A program made the position numbers and the translations under genes. A stretch of DNA of 64,000 nt from Citrus sinensis (taxonomy: Eukaryota; Streptophyta; Magnoliopsida; Sapindales; Rutaceae), in contig NC_068564.1 of assembly GCF_022201045.2 (NCBI RefSeq), forward strand, positions 19,807,001 through 19,871,000, given 5' to 3'. Below are positions 10,441 through 20,549 of the stretch, piece after piece; within the stretch, counting starts at the first letter, position 1; every line of letters starts with the position of its first letter. The notes under the pieces are model-generated. The model was not told the origin of the DNA, did not search any database, and saw only the letters and a program-made list of their open reading frames with translations.

Positions 10441-11642
10441 TGTTAGAAAATGTATAATTATAAAAAAGAAAATCGTCATTTTACATTTCAAGTCTTACTA
10501 ACAATGCTTACTTTTATGTATTTAAGCTTCTTGTAATTTAATTATGTGTGTTTTATTTTAATTAAGTATTTTATGTATTTTAGGGGCATCATGATCATTT
10601 TACAATGAATGAGAGATCAGACGGCAAAACAGACATCACTTTTGAACTCAAGATGGTCGAAAACCTCAGGAGGAGCATAAAAGGAAAAATGCCACTGTTC
10701 ACATGTACGGTAGTGTCTATGTTACTGTTCACATAGACGGATCGATGACGTGGCATTGACCGATGATGTGGCATTGACTGATGAGGTGTCAGGATTCTGT
10801 TGGACTGAAATTCTTATGTACAGTTGATGGTGACGTGGCAGCACATTAGTGGACCAAAAATTACGCGTACGGTACATGCATATACACATGATTATTTTCA
10901 AACAAATTGCGTTACTGTTCAAGCCGGGTCAAACCGTGTTACTGTTCAAAACGCGTGGTCAAACCGCGTACTATTGACTGATAACGTGGCGCAATCCTGA
11001 GCGTCCAAACTATTTTTAATCTGATGGCCATGATTTACTCAATGTATCTATAAAAAGAGGGTCTCCCTCCTTTTTTGTCCCTAGTTCAATTATGAGTAGC
11101 TAATTTTCTTTCAAGCTTGGGTTGAAGGTGAAGTCTCAACATGTGTCATGGGCTTTATTTGGTAAATTTATTTTCTTTTCCCCTCTAATTTTTATGGATG
11201 ATTTGACTTTTCGTTGACAAATAATAATAATCTTGTCTAGATACCGCACTGGTTTCACCGGCTCCCTAGTACAAGGTTATTATTATTTGGCACGATAAGC
11301 CTTTAGCACCATATTGATTAGAGCGTTGTTCATGAGGTATAGAAACCCCCCTCATGATTTAATTGGCACTAATAAGGAATATTCAGCCCATGGTGCATGT
11401 TGATACGGATCCAGATACCCAAGTACGTCATTTCAATAGATTTCTCTTCAATTTATTCTCGTCATTTCAATTCCAATTTTAGGATAATCTAAGTCACTTT
11501 CACCACAAATCCTACCACCCTCATACAAAATTAATTTTACACAGAATTAAAATTCACCTCCTCGTGGAATCGACACTCGTCACCATTAATCTATTCTACA
11601 ATAGATTCGTGCACTTACGAGTTCAATAAAATTTGCACAACA
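10441..11642 (+). mobile_element. Probable solo LTR, gypsy-type
   Basis: A 1202-bp block starting TGTTAGAAAATG and ending TTTGCACAACA, with LTR-like internal order: a U3-like part rich in repeated motifs, a TATA box (TCTATAAAAAGAG, 11047-11059), then a CT-rich transcribed part. The final CGTGCACTTACGAGTTCAATAAAATTTGCACAACA-like end is typical of Tat/Athila-type gypsy LTRs. No internal retroelement genes follow, so it is called solo. The target duplication is unclear: if the LTR starts at 10437 (TGAGTGTTAG) the flanks are GTGGT and GAGGT, a 4/5 match. It abuts the broken LINE reverse transcriptase. Confidence 0.6.
11047..11059 (+). promoter_or_regulatory. TATA box of solo LTR
   Basis: TCTATAAAAAGAG lies about 600 bp into the LTR and is followed by a CT-rich initiation-like stretch. 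Upstream are two TGACGTGGCA bZIP-type sites (about 10743 and 10835), a related AACGTGGCG near 10983, and several GTTACTGTTCA copies. This is consistent with the promoter of the original element. Confidence 0.5.
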
Positions 11643-13309
11643 GAGGTATTAGTCCAAATTTGGGACCAAAATCCTTATCATCCTCAAGCATATAAATCTC
11701 ATGAGGTAGTCCACAACTAGAATAAAGGTAGAGTATAAGAGTGTGACAACACTTGGAATTAGGTTGAACATGAGAGCTCTTACCTCTGTTAAGCTTAGAA
11801 AGAGTGGGAGACATGGAAAAGGAAGATTAAAAAAAAAAGAAAAATTAAACAACAAGAATAAACAATTCTGGACCAACCGAAAGAAAGAAGAAGGAAGCCA
11901 CAAATTTGAATCCAAAACAAGGATCTAGGGGCTGCCTTATATAGAAGAACTTGCCTTGTTCAAGGAAGGTTTGAAATTCCACCTCCCATAAGGAAATAAT
12001 TAATAAAGAAGATTTTATTCCAATTTAATGAACCAACCATCATAGATTTCATTCCAGATTAATAAATAAACATAAACCAACTCAAACAAGCCAGAAACAT
12101 AAAGGAAAATACCAAAAACAAAATCCCATGCATGATATTTTACGAAACAGACACATAGTGCAGAGTAGAGAACTTCAAAATTCAACTAAGAACGAATAAA
12201 ATATAACCAGAATTCTATCTACATACCATTGAAACGCTTATTGAATCAGATTTTCACAGGATTTTACATAACTGAATTTGGAGTTCTGTAGACAAAGTTA
12301 TGCTCAAAAGAATGCAACATGCTCGGTTGTGACTGGTAAAAGCTTATCAACGCACTTAGAAAATAAAATTTTGGGTTTTACTTAAAAAATATATGACTCT
12401 TAAGATCTAAAAATATATCATCATGTAAGAACATGAGAATGCACATGCATCATGAAATTTTTATTTTATTTTTAAAGAATGCATTAATAATGAAATTGAA
12501 CAAGAAGAAGAAAAACAATGTCTGGGAATTTTTCACAACAAGCATTAATTCATGAAATCAAGACTCTAATTTCCTCAAATAAGTAAAGATTAGAAAAATT
12601 TAAGCTTGGGGTTGTGTGTGTGCGCAAACAACTCAATCTAAATCTTTTTTTCCAAAAAATTCATCAATTTTCACAGTCAAAGTCTTAAATATAAAATATA
12701 GAGTTGGTCAAACTAATCTTATCATTTTGATTTCTAATTTTTGACCATTTCAATTAACAGACTTCTTTTTTTTGTTATAATAATAGCAAAGCCCCCTTTT
12801 TTTAAATTAAAAAAACTACGGTCAAGAGCTTTCATTCTACCCTTTAAAGTAGCATTCTTCTCATGGTAGTTCGTCCTCTGTCATATTTGTGATACACAGA
12901 CTCAGATTACTCAAGGATAGCCTCACTCTTAAGAGTTATAGGTATTTATTTTTTACCATAGTGTCTGTATATATTTGAGGTCTTGTGACAAGATAAGAAT
13001 TAAGGCAAACAGTCATAACTCAAGTTAAATATTCTCAACGAAGACCATGTTAATCTCAAAATCTTGAGTCAAAGTAAATACTAAATTGTCATTCTTGTGC
13101 TTTTGAAGAAAGGTTAAATGACTCTAATTAAAACTTTTTCAAACTTTCAAATCTTTAGAAACATGAAAAATTGCTTGTCATTTAAAAAAAAAACACAAAA
13201 ACAATGATTTAAACTTAAAATTATAAATGTAAGTCCTATATCTAAATGCACAAATGCATGATTTAAAACTAAATGAGAAATAAACATTTTGACTTACATG
13301 GAACACACA
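11643..13309. other. Unassigned repeat-like DNA, no gene seen
   Basis: AT-rich stretch between the solo LTR and the recognisable 3' end of copia pol. Here I looked for a left LTR of the copia element matching 19046-20054 and found none. A CCCCCTTTTTTT run at about 12789-12800 would read as a polypurine tract on the minus strand, but no LTR start beside it matches. Minus-strand translation of 12600-13309 is full of stops. Confidence 0.5.
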
Positions 13310-15078
13310 CCTAAAGTTTTCCTTAAAGTTTCAAATTGTTTGGAGTCTAAAACTTTTGTGAAAATATATGCAAGTTAAACAAGATTTTTAGAAATATTGA
13401 GAACACTTGTGTTATCACAAAACACAGTCAAAGTATCCTGAACCATACCATAATTTGCAAGCATTTATTTCATCTAAAGTAATTAGGTGCAACAACTTCT
13501 AGTTGCAATATATTCAGCTTCAACCGTGGAAAGAAAAATTGAATTTTGTTTCTTACTATGCCATGACACTAAGTTATTTCCAAGATAAAAACATCTTCCA
13601 GTAGTGCTTTTTCTATCATCAGTATTTCCAGCCTAATCTGTATCACTATATCCTACAAGAATTGAATTGGTGTCATTAGTGTACCAAATACCATACTTAA
13701 CTGTTCCACTGACAAAACGAATGATTCGTTTGACACCAGTTAAGTATAATTCCTTTGGATTTGCTTGGTACCTAGCACATACACCAACACTGAAACATAT
13801 ATCAGGTCTACTTGCAGCCAAATAAAGTAAGCTACCAATCATGCTGCTATAAAGACTAGGATCAACACTAGAATCATTATCATCAATAGTCAACTTGGTA
13901 TTAGTACTCATAGGGGTTCTCAAGTGTTTTGCAGAATGTAAGCCAAACCTCTTAACTAAACTCTTGGCATACTTACTTTGATTAACAAAAATTTCATTCT
14001 CCATTTGTTCAGCATAGGTTTCTTCATTTAAGATATCATTCAAAAAGGCACTCTTAACATCCATTTGAAATAATTTAAAGCCTATTAAACAAGCAATTGC
14101 ATAAAGAAAACGAACATATTCGAGTCTAGCAATAGGTACAAAGGTTTCATCAAAGTCAACACCTTCAATTTGCGTGTAGCGTTGTGCAACCAATCTAACT
14201 TTATATCTCACTATGTTACCAAATTCATCAATTTTGTTATTAAAAATCCATTTGGTTTCTATAACATTTGTGTGACTTGGTATAGGTACTAGCATCCATA
14301 CATCAGTTCGCTCAAATTGTTCTAATTCTTCTTGCATAGCTTTGACCCAAAATTCATCAACTAAAGCTTTCTTCACATTCTTAGGTTTAGTTAAAGATAC
14401 AAAACAAGTAAATCTTACTAGATTTGCATACCTTTTCCTTGTGACCATTTGTTCATCAAGATTACCTAGAATAAGATCAAATGGGTGACTTTTCTTAACT
14501 CTTGATGATAGTTCCTTTCTAATTGGGTCATGTAGGTCAATGGTTGCCTGGAGTTTTGAAACTTTCTCCTTCACATTCTTTGGTGTTTCCTTAGAGGCGT
14601 CTTCTTCAACATGTTCTTTTTCTTTTAAAGAAGGTTCACTAGATTGACCTTCCTCAATAACTCGAACTTCAGGAGTAGTTGGAACAACATTTGGTGTTTC
14701 TAAAAGATTGATTATCTCTTCCTCAATTAAGTAATCTGCAAAATCTTGATAATTATTAATAACCACATTTGCAGATTCAACAATATTTTGAGTTCTCATA
14801 TTATTAGAGTAACCAAGAAAAACACCTTCATCACTTTTTGAATCATATTTACTAAGATGTTCGCAATCATTCAATATAAAGCACATACTCCCAAAAATAT
14901 GAAAGTAATCTAGATCAGGTTTTTTATCTTTCCATAACTCACAATGAGTTTTCTTAATACTTGGACGAAGATAAACACGATTAATGGTGTAGTAAGCAAT
15001 GTTAAGTGCTTCAGCCCATAATCTCTTTGAAAGTTTCTTTGAGTTTAACATCATTCGTGTCATTTCCTGCAAGGTCAT
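13310..15078 (-). pseudogene. Copia RT-RNase H with deleted catalytic core
   Basis: Reverse transcriptase of the RVT_2 type. On the minus strand a 481-codon frame (15078-13633) starts in the end of integrase (WAEALNIAYYTINR), passes through an acidic linker, then RT: FERTDVWMLVPIPS, TKWIFNNKIDE-G, LFQMDVKSAFLND. After LNEETYAEQ it jumps directly to MENEIFVNQSKYAKSLVKRFGL. About 100 residues normally between these, including the catalytic YVDD, are absent without loss of frame. RNase H follows (YSDTD, then TAG at 13632 replacing the usual Trp, then AGNTDDRKSTTGRCFYLG and STVEAEYIA). Further stops and a second deletion occur before it fades near 13310. The product could not polymerise DNA. Confidence 0.85.
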
Positions 15079-15173
15079 ATTTTTCTTTTCAACAACACCA
15101 TTTTGTTCTAAAGTAATGGGTGAGGAAAACTCATGTGAAAGTCTACGTAAATTACATCTTCAAAACAACAGTT

Positions 15174-15793
15174 TTAAACTTCTCTTCCATGATTACTTCT
15201 AATTCTAATATTATTGCAATTTTGTTCATTTTTAACCTTTTCACATAGTTTTCTGAACACATCAAATGTATCTGATTTTTCTTTAATAAAGTCAACCCAT
15301 GTATACCTATAGAAATCATCTACACACAAATGCATACCTTTCTTCAACCAAATGTTCAACTTGCATTGGTCCCATAAGGTCCATATGAAGTAATTGTAGC
15401 ACCTTTTATGTTGCTCTATCCCGAATGGCTTTATGCGACGCTCTTTGTTGTTTTCTAGAATGACATGAACCATATTCCAAATTGTTTCTTATTAAGCATT
15501 AGAACTCTTTTTACAACACCTATTTTCACAATTCTAGTCAGTAATCTATAGTTCAAGTGACCCAACTTTCGATGCCATAATTCTGTGTCATCAAGAATGG
15601 TCTTATGACAAATAATTGAGCTAGTCAATTTATAACAATGATAAGATGAACAATGTCCTTCTAAAATGTAATTTCCATCAACATCAAGAACGTGACATTT
15701 GTTTTTGTCAAAGTTAACAAACAAGTTTTGATCACATTTGACTAATACTGAGTAAATTTGCTTTGCGATCCTCCACATGCAAAACATTGTCAA
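15174..15793 (-). pseudogene. Copia GAG-pre-integrase and integrase core, broken
   Basis: Two overlapping minus-strand frames. The first (15793-15455) contains LWHRKLGHLNYRLL, the His part of the HHCC zinc-binding GAG-pre-integrase domain. The second (15473-15174) contains the integrase core strand LCVDDFYRYTWVDFIKEKSDTFDVF with the first catalytic Asp, and NIRIRSNHGREV, where the second Asp of the usual SDHG is replaced by Asn. The third catalytic residue (Glu) would lie in the stop-ridden 15080-15173. A frame break joins the two parts. Confidence 0.75.
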
Positions 15794-16208
15794 GTTTTGG
15801 AAAACCTTCCATATTCAAAGTTCTTTTTCCAAGCACTCAACTTTTCAAACTATCCACAAAAGTTACATTTTCTTGATCAAATTTTTGATAATTGATCAAG
15901 ATACTTCTATCACTTATCGTGTCCAGAATAACCAATATCGAAGTACTAAAAATCAATAGTGCAAGTTCTCAAGGAAATAAAGAAAACGTAAGCTTTATAA
16001 TCAGTCTTCCTCATCCAAGTAGTTCTAAGTTTATTTTCACTTGTCTCAAACTCAGGTCTAGGTGTCATCCTAAGTTTTCCATGAGAATAATTAAAGAACA
16101 TAGCCTTTTTCATATATGTCCTTTCATATGACAAAAATGACAAGTGGGAATAAACATATTATTCTTACCTTGAAGAATTGGTGAAGAATGTGCAATAGTT
16201 TTACCTTT

Positions 16209-17572
16209 TTAAAAATATGGAACTTTAATTATTGGTAGAGAAGCTGTAACTTGAGAAGCTTTAACAAACATACCTTCAGAATTTAAGTCTTTACCATCTT
16301 GATATCCAAGACCATGATGATCTGAGCTATACTTGCCAATTAACAAAATATGATCTAACTTTTGAGTTCTAAAATTCATCATTTTGAGTGACTTTTTAGT
16401 GTTCTTTAATTTTGTGGTCACTGCAAGTAGTTGATTATCTTTGTCAGCAAGTAAAGACTTGTAATGAATTACCTCACTTTCAAGTTTTGCCTTATCATCC
16501 AAAAGATTGGATACTTGACTCATCAGGGTCACATTCTCATTGTAGACTTCTTCCCATTTAACGAACATCATCTTGTAGCTTTCATGAAAAGCTTTCTTAT
16601 CATTTATATTAATGTCACTAACGTCGCTATCTGAATCATTATTCTTATTAAAATGTTGCACAATTGTGTCAAGACGGAAATCAATGTCTTCCTAGCAAGA
16701 AGCCAAGTACAAGGCTTCAGATGTGGATGCATCTCTGATGTTTGATTCCTATTTACTGCCATCATTATGGACAACAAGTTCTCCAATGAGGTCTTCTTCA
16801 TCAATGCTATCATTAAAATCATCATCACTCAAAGTGGATTGCATTGCTTTCTTTTTCATAAGAGTGTTAGCACATTGTGCTTGTATGTGTCATATGCCTC
16901 CACATTCTCTGCATCGAATACCCTCAAGTTTGTTAAAATCAAAAAATTTAGAATTAGAGTTAGAAGAACATTTTTGAGCCGTAGGAAGCACTGATGTAGA
17001 AGTCTTCTTTTATTTGTTAATATTCTTCTTTTTCAACATCTTCTTGAAATTCTTTACAATAAGTGCAAGTGAATTATCCACGTATAAATATGGATCATCA
17101 TCCTCACTTGATTTGGTGACGGAAGCCTCCGTTTCAAACTGAAAAGCAATACCTTTTTCTTTCTTGTGATTCAAATTCAAGTAGTTAGTCTCATAGACCA
17201 TCAATTTTCCTATAAGTGAACCTCTAGTCATAGCAGACATATCAGCATATTCTTCAATGGCCAAAATTTTAGGATGATATGGATGGACATATCTTAAGAT
17301 TTTTCTACAAATTTCTTCCTTAGAAATAGGTTTTTCAAGAGCAAAAAAATCATTAACCATAGTAAGGATTCTTGAATTAAATTCATGTATGGTAATGTTC
17401 ATGCATTTTCAGGTTTTTAAAATCAAATGGAAGTTTCTGAAGTTTAGAACGTTTTGCCGTAGTGTCGCCTTTAAAAGTACTTTGGAGTATATCCTAAGTA
17501 GTTTTAGATGTCTTGCATGTAGAATTAGTTGGTGTTGAAACACATCAACTCCATTAACAATGGCATTAAGTC
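16209..17572 (-). pseudogene. Copia gag C-terminal part, zinc knuckles, coiled region
   Basis: Minus-strand remains of gag. Residues encoded at 17402-17010 include EFNSRILTMVNDFF, EEICRKILRYV and AIEEYADMS, the UBN2-type gag fold. A knuckle follows at about 16920-16880 (CRECGGI-stop-HIQAQC, with the Gly before His turned into a stop). Then comes an Asp/Ser-rich stretch, and a Lys/Glu/Leu-rich coiled-coil-like segment (LMSQVSNLLDDKAKLESEV, 16561-16440). A second knuckle-like CHFCHMKGHI lies near 16140. Upstream (17403-17572) gag continues with stops up to the inserted solo LTR. Confidence 0.7.
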
Positions 17573-17577
17573 CTCTT

Positions 17578-18743
17578 TGTTAGCCTATATGGCTATAAAT
17601 ATTGATTTTGATGATAACAAACCACATGTATTTATTAAGCAAAGATTTATGAATTATGCTTTTATAATAAGAAAATGATGTTATGGAATTAAAGCATTTT
17701 GGACTAAAAAGAAAGCATTGTTAAAATCTTTGATAGAGTTTTTAAATTTCGGATTTGGACCTATTTGAAACTATTTAAATATTTTTAGGCCATTATATAA
17801 TTTTACAAAGTTTGGGCGAAATCATAATTTCAGAAAGTTTTGGGATTGACAAAGCATTATTTAAAATTATGAAATTGGACCTATTTGCAAACCTTTATAC
17901 CGTTTTGGGTCATACTACAGTTTTATAAAGTTTTGGGGTCAAATTAAAAATTTAGGAAAATCGGTTACAAAAACCGTTACTGTAGCAGCTTATTGTAGCA
18001 TCCGGCTTACCGAATGCAAAAATCAGAAAACTGGATACGGGGCAGAATGCATCCAGAATGCAAACGGCTTACCGGATTCCGAATCCGGCAAGCCGGTTAG
18101 GCAAAATTCAAAATTTTGCCTTAACGGTAACAAAAATCCAGCTTACCGGATTCCATAAACGACAAATCGGATAGCCCAGAATGTGAGTAACGTCTAGTTT
18201 TCGAGCTCAAACTATAAGAACTCAAATCCAACTCATTTTGAAGCTCTCCAACAAGCAAAAACAAAAAGCACACGTGATATCTTGAGCCTTCAACTTGCAA
18301 AACACAAAACATTGAATCATTCATTATTCTTCATCTTTAAATATCTACTCATTGAGTGAGTTTGATTGTAACTTTCATTTCTTCATTTCATTTGTAAGAG
18401 TTTGAGTGTGTGAGACACTTGAGTGAAGAGATTGGGAGATAATCTCTTTGTTGTAAAGGTTTATTGACACCTCCAACTCAATTGTAATCGGTTGAAGCCT
18501 CGGAAAGACTTGGATAGTGAAATCCTCAAGTTTGGATTGCTTGGAGGCGTGGACGTAGGCGGGGATTGCCGAACCACGTAAAAATTTGTGTGTTTGTTTC
18601 TCTTCTCCCTTACTTTTTAATTATTGTGCCTTTATTAAACTTATTGCTTTCAATTTTTATTAAATTGCTTGTTGTGTGGATTTGCTAGGTTAATTTTTAA
18701 ATTTTCAATTCACCCCCCTCTTGGGTTGCACACTTATATTTCA
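17578..18743. mobile_element. Solo copia-type LTR nested in gag
   Basis: An 1166-bp LTR running from TGTTAGCCTATATGG to TTATATTTCA, flanked by the perfect 5-bp target duplication CTCTT (17573-17577 and 18744-18748). Removing it restores continuous gag sequence of the host copia element. Its features (TTTTGATGATAACAAA near the start, CAATTCACCCCCCTCTTGGG near the end) are typical of copia LTRs; if so, it sits in plus orientation, opposite to its host. No internal region remains, so it arose by LTR-LTR recombination. The middle (about 17985-18180) is a GC-rich island with repeated GGCTTACCG and a palindrome CCGGATTC-C-GAATCCGG. Confidence 0.88.
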
Positions 18744-18979
18744 CTCTTGTATTATATCCAAATGCATCAAGTTCATCATTAGTCCATTCCCTGACTGGGT
18801 TGGGAGATTCTACACTATCTTTATCAATTTTGATAGGTTTGTCATGTGAGTACGCATTGCTAAACTCTTTCATCAATAGCTGTCAGATAAATTTCCATCT
18901 TATGTTTCCAATAAGCATAATTCGTCTCATCTAGTACAAGTGGACGGCCCAAAGAGTCTCCCTCTATTTGCAAACTCAT
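18744..18979 (-). pseudogene. Copia gag N-terminus
   Basis: From the ATG at 18979 the minus strand reads MSLQIEGDSLGRPLVL and then ETNYAYWKHKMEIYLTAID, the N-terminal gag signature (x-NY-YWK-KM). A stop comes soon after, followed by degenerate sequence up to the CTCTT duplication where the solo LTR begins. It was joined to the gag part at 17572 before that insertion. Confidence 0.75.
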
Positions 18980-19031
18980 ACCTACAAAATAGATCTAAGT
19001 TCCAAGAATTTCACTAAATAGTTAGTGTCCT

Positions 19032-19043
19032 GCTCTAATACCA
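19032..19043 (-). other. Primer binding site of copia element
   Basis: On the minus strand it reads TGGTATTAGAGC, one base from the usual tRNA-iMet-complementary TGGTATCAGAGC. It begins 2 bp after the 5' LTR end, as expected for the start of minus-strand DNA synthesis. Confidence 0.8.
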
Positions 19044-19045
19044 AT

Positions 19046-20054
19046 TGAAATTAATTTAGATCTATCGCAAATAGATGTAGGTAATTAAAAATAAAAAATT
19101 AACAACTTAATTAATTTTTGAAAATATTGTTCACCGTTATTGTTCATCGTTACTGTTTATCCACATAAAAAATATTAATTTTGAAAAAACACAATAAAAT
19201 GCAGAAAATAAATGATACGGAGATTTTTATGTGGTTTGGATTAATTAACCCTACATCTACGAGGCCACACCCAGATGAAAAGCAATTCACTGAGTTGAGA
19301 TGTTACAACTTATGAATTTATCAAACCTAAAAATCTCACTCACAGTTTATCACTATACAGTTTGCTCATCCTTAGACTGAATCTGCTTCTCTTGAATAAT
19401 TGCTACCCCTCTTGATCCACAATCCTCAAGGCACTTTGCAAAGTGATCAATAACAATTCTTCAATTCTTCAACGTCTAGTGATCCAAGATCCACATAAAC
19501 TCTCTACAGAGATGAAAAGAAGATAAATAAATAAATCAACACAACATTATGCGCCAAATCCGAATTCACTAGGGATGAGGCCTAGTTTTGCTTGTCTGCT
19601 TAATGCTTTGTGTTGTGCATACATCAATTGTGAAATACCTCTCCTTATTTTGGACTAAGGTTTCGACAAAATAGCAAGTCTTAAAAGACTTTGATTCTTT
19701 TCAAATAAGAGTTTCTTTCCTCTTATAATTCCCATGAATCTGAATAGGAATAAATCTTATCTTCTTGTCTTGCTTATCTCCCAAGAAATATCTAGAGCAT
19801 TTAATGAACTTCCTATTTGAATCAACTTCTTGCTCTAAATAGATCTCATGCCCCAATTATAGAATCTCATCGTTAATTGACTTTTTAAATTAAATATCTA
19901 ATTAAATTAGGAAACAAATATTTCTAATAAATTTGAGTCTCACTAAATTAGGGAATTAATAAATTAATACCTATTAAAAGATATGCAATTATTAAATTTC
20001 CAATTTAATTAGATTTGCCATAAGATGCCAACTCTATAAATAATAGACTTAACA
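19046..20054 (-). mobile_element. 5' LTR of minus-strand copia element
   Basis: About 1009 bp. On the minus strand it starts TGTTAAGTCTATT (20054 downward) and ends ATTTCA at 19046, next to the primer site. The outer border is inferred from the TG end and from where homology with 25617 onward begins. No matching partner LTR was found to the left. Confidence 0.68.
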
Positions 20055-20257
20055 CGCATCAGTCTGTTGTTATTCTGATCATCGAATTATTGTTGATTGA
20101 TTATTGAATTATTCGATTCGCAAATTTACCTTTATCGGCATTATTTTGATATGAGAAAGATGGAAGGCAATTTCTTTGTTTATTCTGATTCTGATTATGA
20201 GAGGATTCATTAATATGGTTTCGCTTCTCTGTTAAGTTTTTGAGTCATTTTGCAGCA

Positions 20258-20263
20258 TATATA
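20258..20263 (+). promoter_or_regulatory. TATA box before small ORF, copy 1
   Basis: CATATATAG lies about 79 bp before the ATG at 20337 and is kept in the other copy at the same distance. This spacing would give a short leader of roughly 45 nt. Confidence 0.5.
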
Positions 20264-20336
20264 GTTAGCCTCATTTACACTGAGCTAGCAAGCTTTCTCA
20301 GCAGCAAATACTTATTATACTGAATAAGAGCAAATC

Positions 20337-20549
20337 ATGAGTAGCATTAGTCGTCAAAAAGAGCCCTCTCTTAAGCAGAAGGCTGATGAACCAACACAAA
20401 AAATCCTCATTCAGTCAGTGGATTTGGAAAAACACGAGAACCCAATAATTGCACCGTGTTCGCGCCCTTTCTCCAAAAAGTCAGACCAGATGGAAAGAAC
20501 TTTTGAAAGTTTCCAGGAGGCCCCAGGAAACCCATGTTTATTTTTATGA
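20337..20549 (+). CDS. Unrecognised small hydrophilic protein, copy 1
   Basis: A 70-codon ORF that I do not recognise. The product is hydrophilic and Lys/Glu/Ser/Pro-rich, with no signal peptide or membrane segment; it begins MSSISRQKEPSLKQKADEP and ends QEAPGNPCLFL. Evidence that it is real is comparative. Relative to the copy at 25902-26120 there are three indels (15, 3 and 24 nt), all multiples of three, and both frames stay open and end at the same TGA. By hand count there are about 21 substitutions in about 195 aligned bases, only about four of them silent. A TATA box lies upstream. It could instead be a chance ORF or the last exon of a larger gene. Confidence 0.5.
   Translation: MSSISRQKEPSLKQKADEPTQKILIQSVDLEKHENPIIAPCSRPFSKKSDQMERTFESFQEAPGNPCLFL

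Larger units (their letters stand above)
13310..20054 (-). mobile_element. Degenerate Ty1/copia retrotransposon carrying nested solo LTR
   Basis: Minus-strand copia element. Reading right to left it shows a 5' LTR (20054-19046), a tRNA-Met-type primer site (19043-19032), gag start (18979), a foreign solo LTR inside gag (18743-17578), gag C-terminal part and zinc knuckles, integrase, reverse transcriptase, and RNase H fading out near 13310. This gag-integrase-RT order defines copia. A long coiled-coil-like region between the knuckles recalls Sirevirus-like relatives. No 3' LTR was found, so the left end is truncated or too decayed. Stops, frame breaks and an RT deletion make it inactive. Confidence 0.85.

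Noticed and set aside
11643..12800. Possible left LTR of the minus-strand copia element
   Set aside because: Compared by eye with 19046-20054; no shared blocks were found, and the candidate polypurine tract at 12789 has no matching LTR start beside it.
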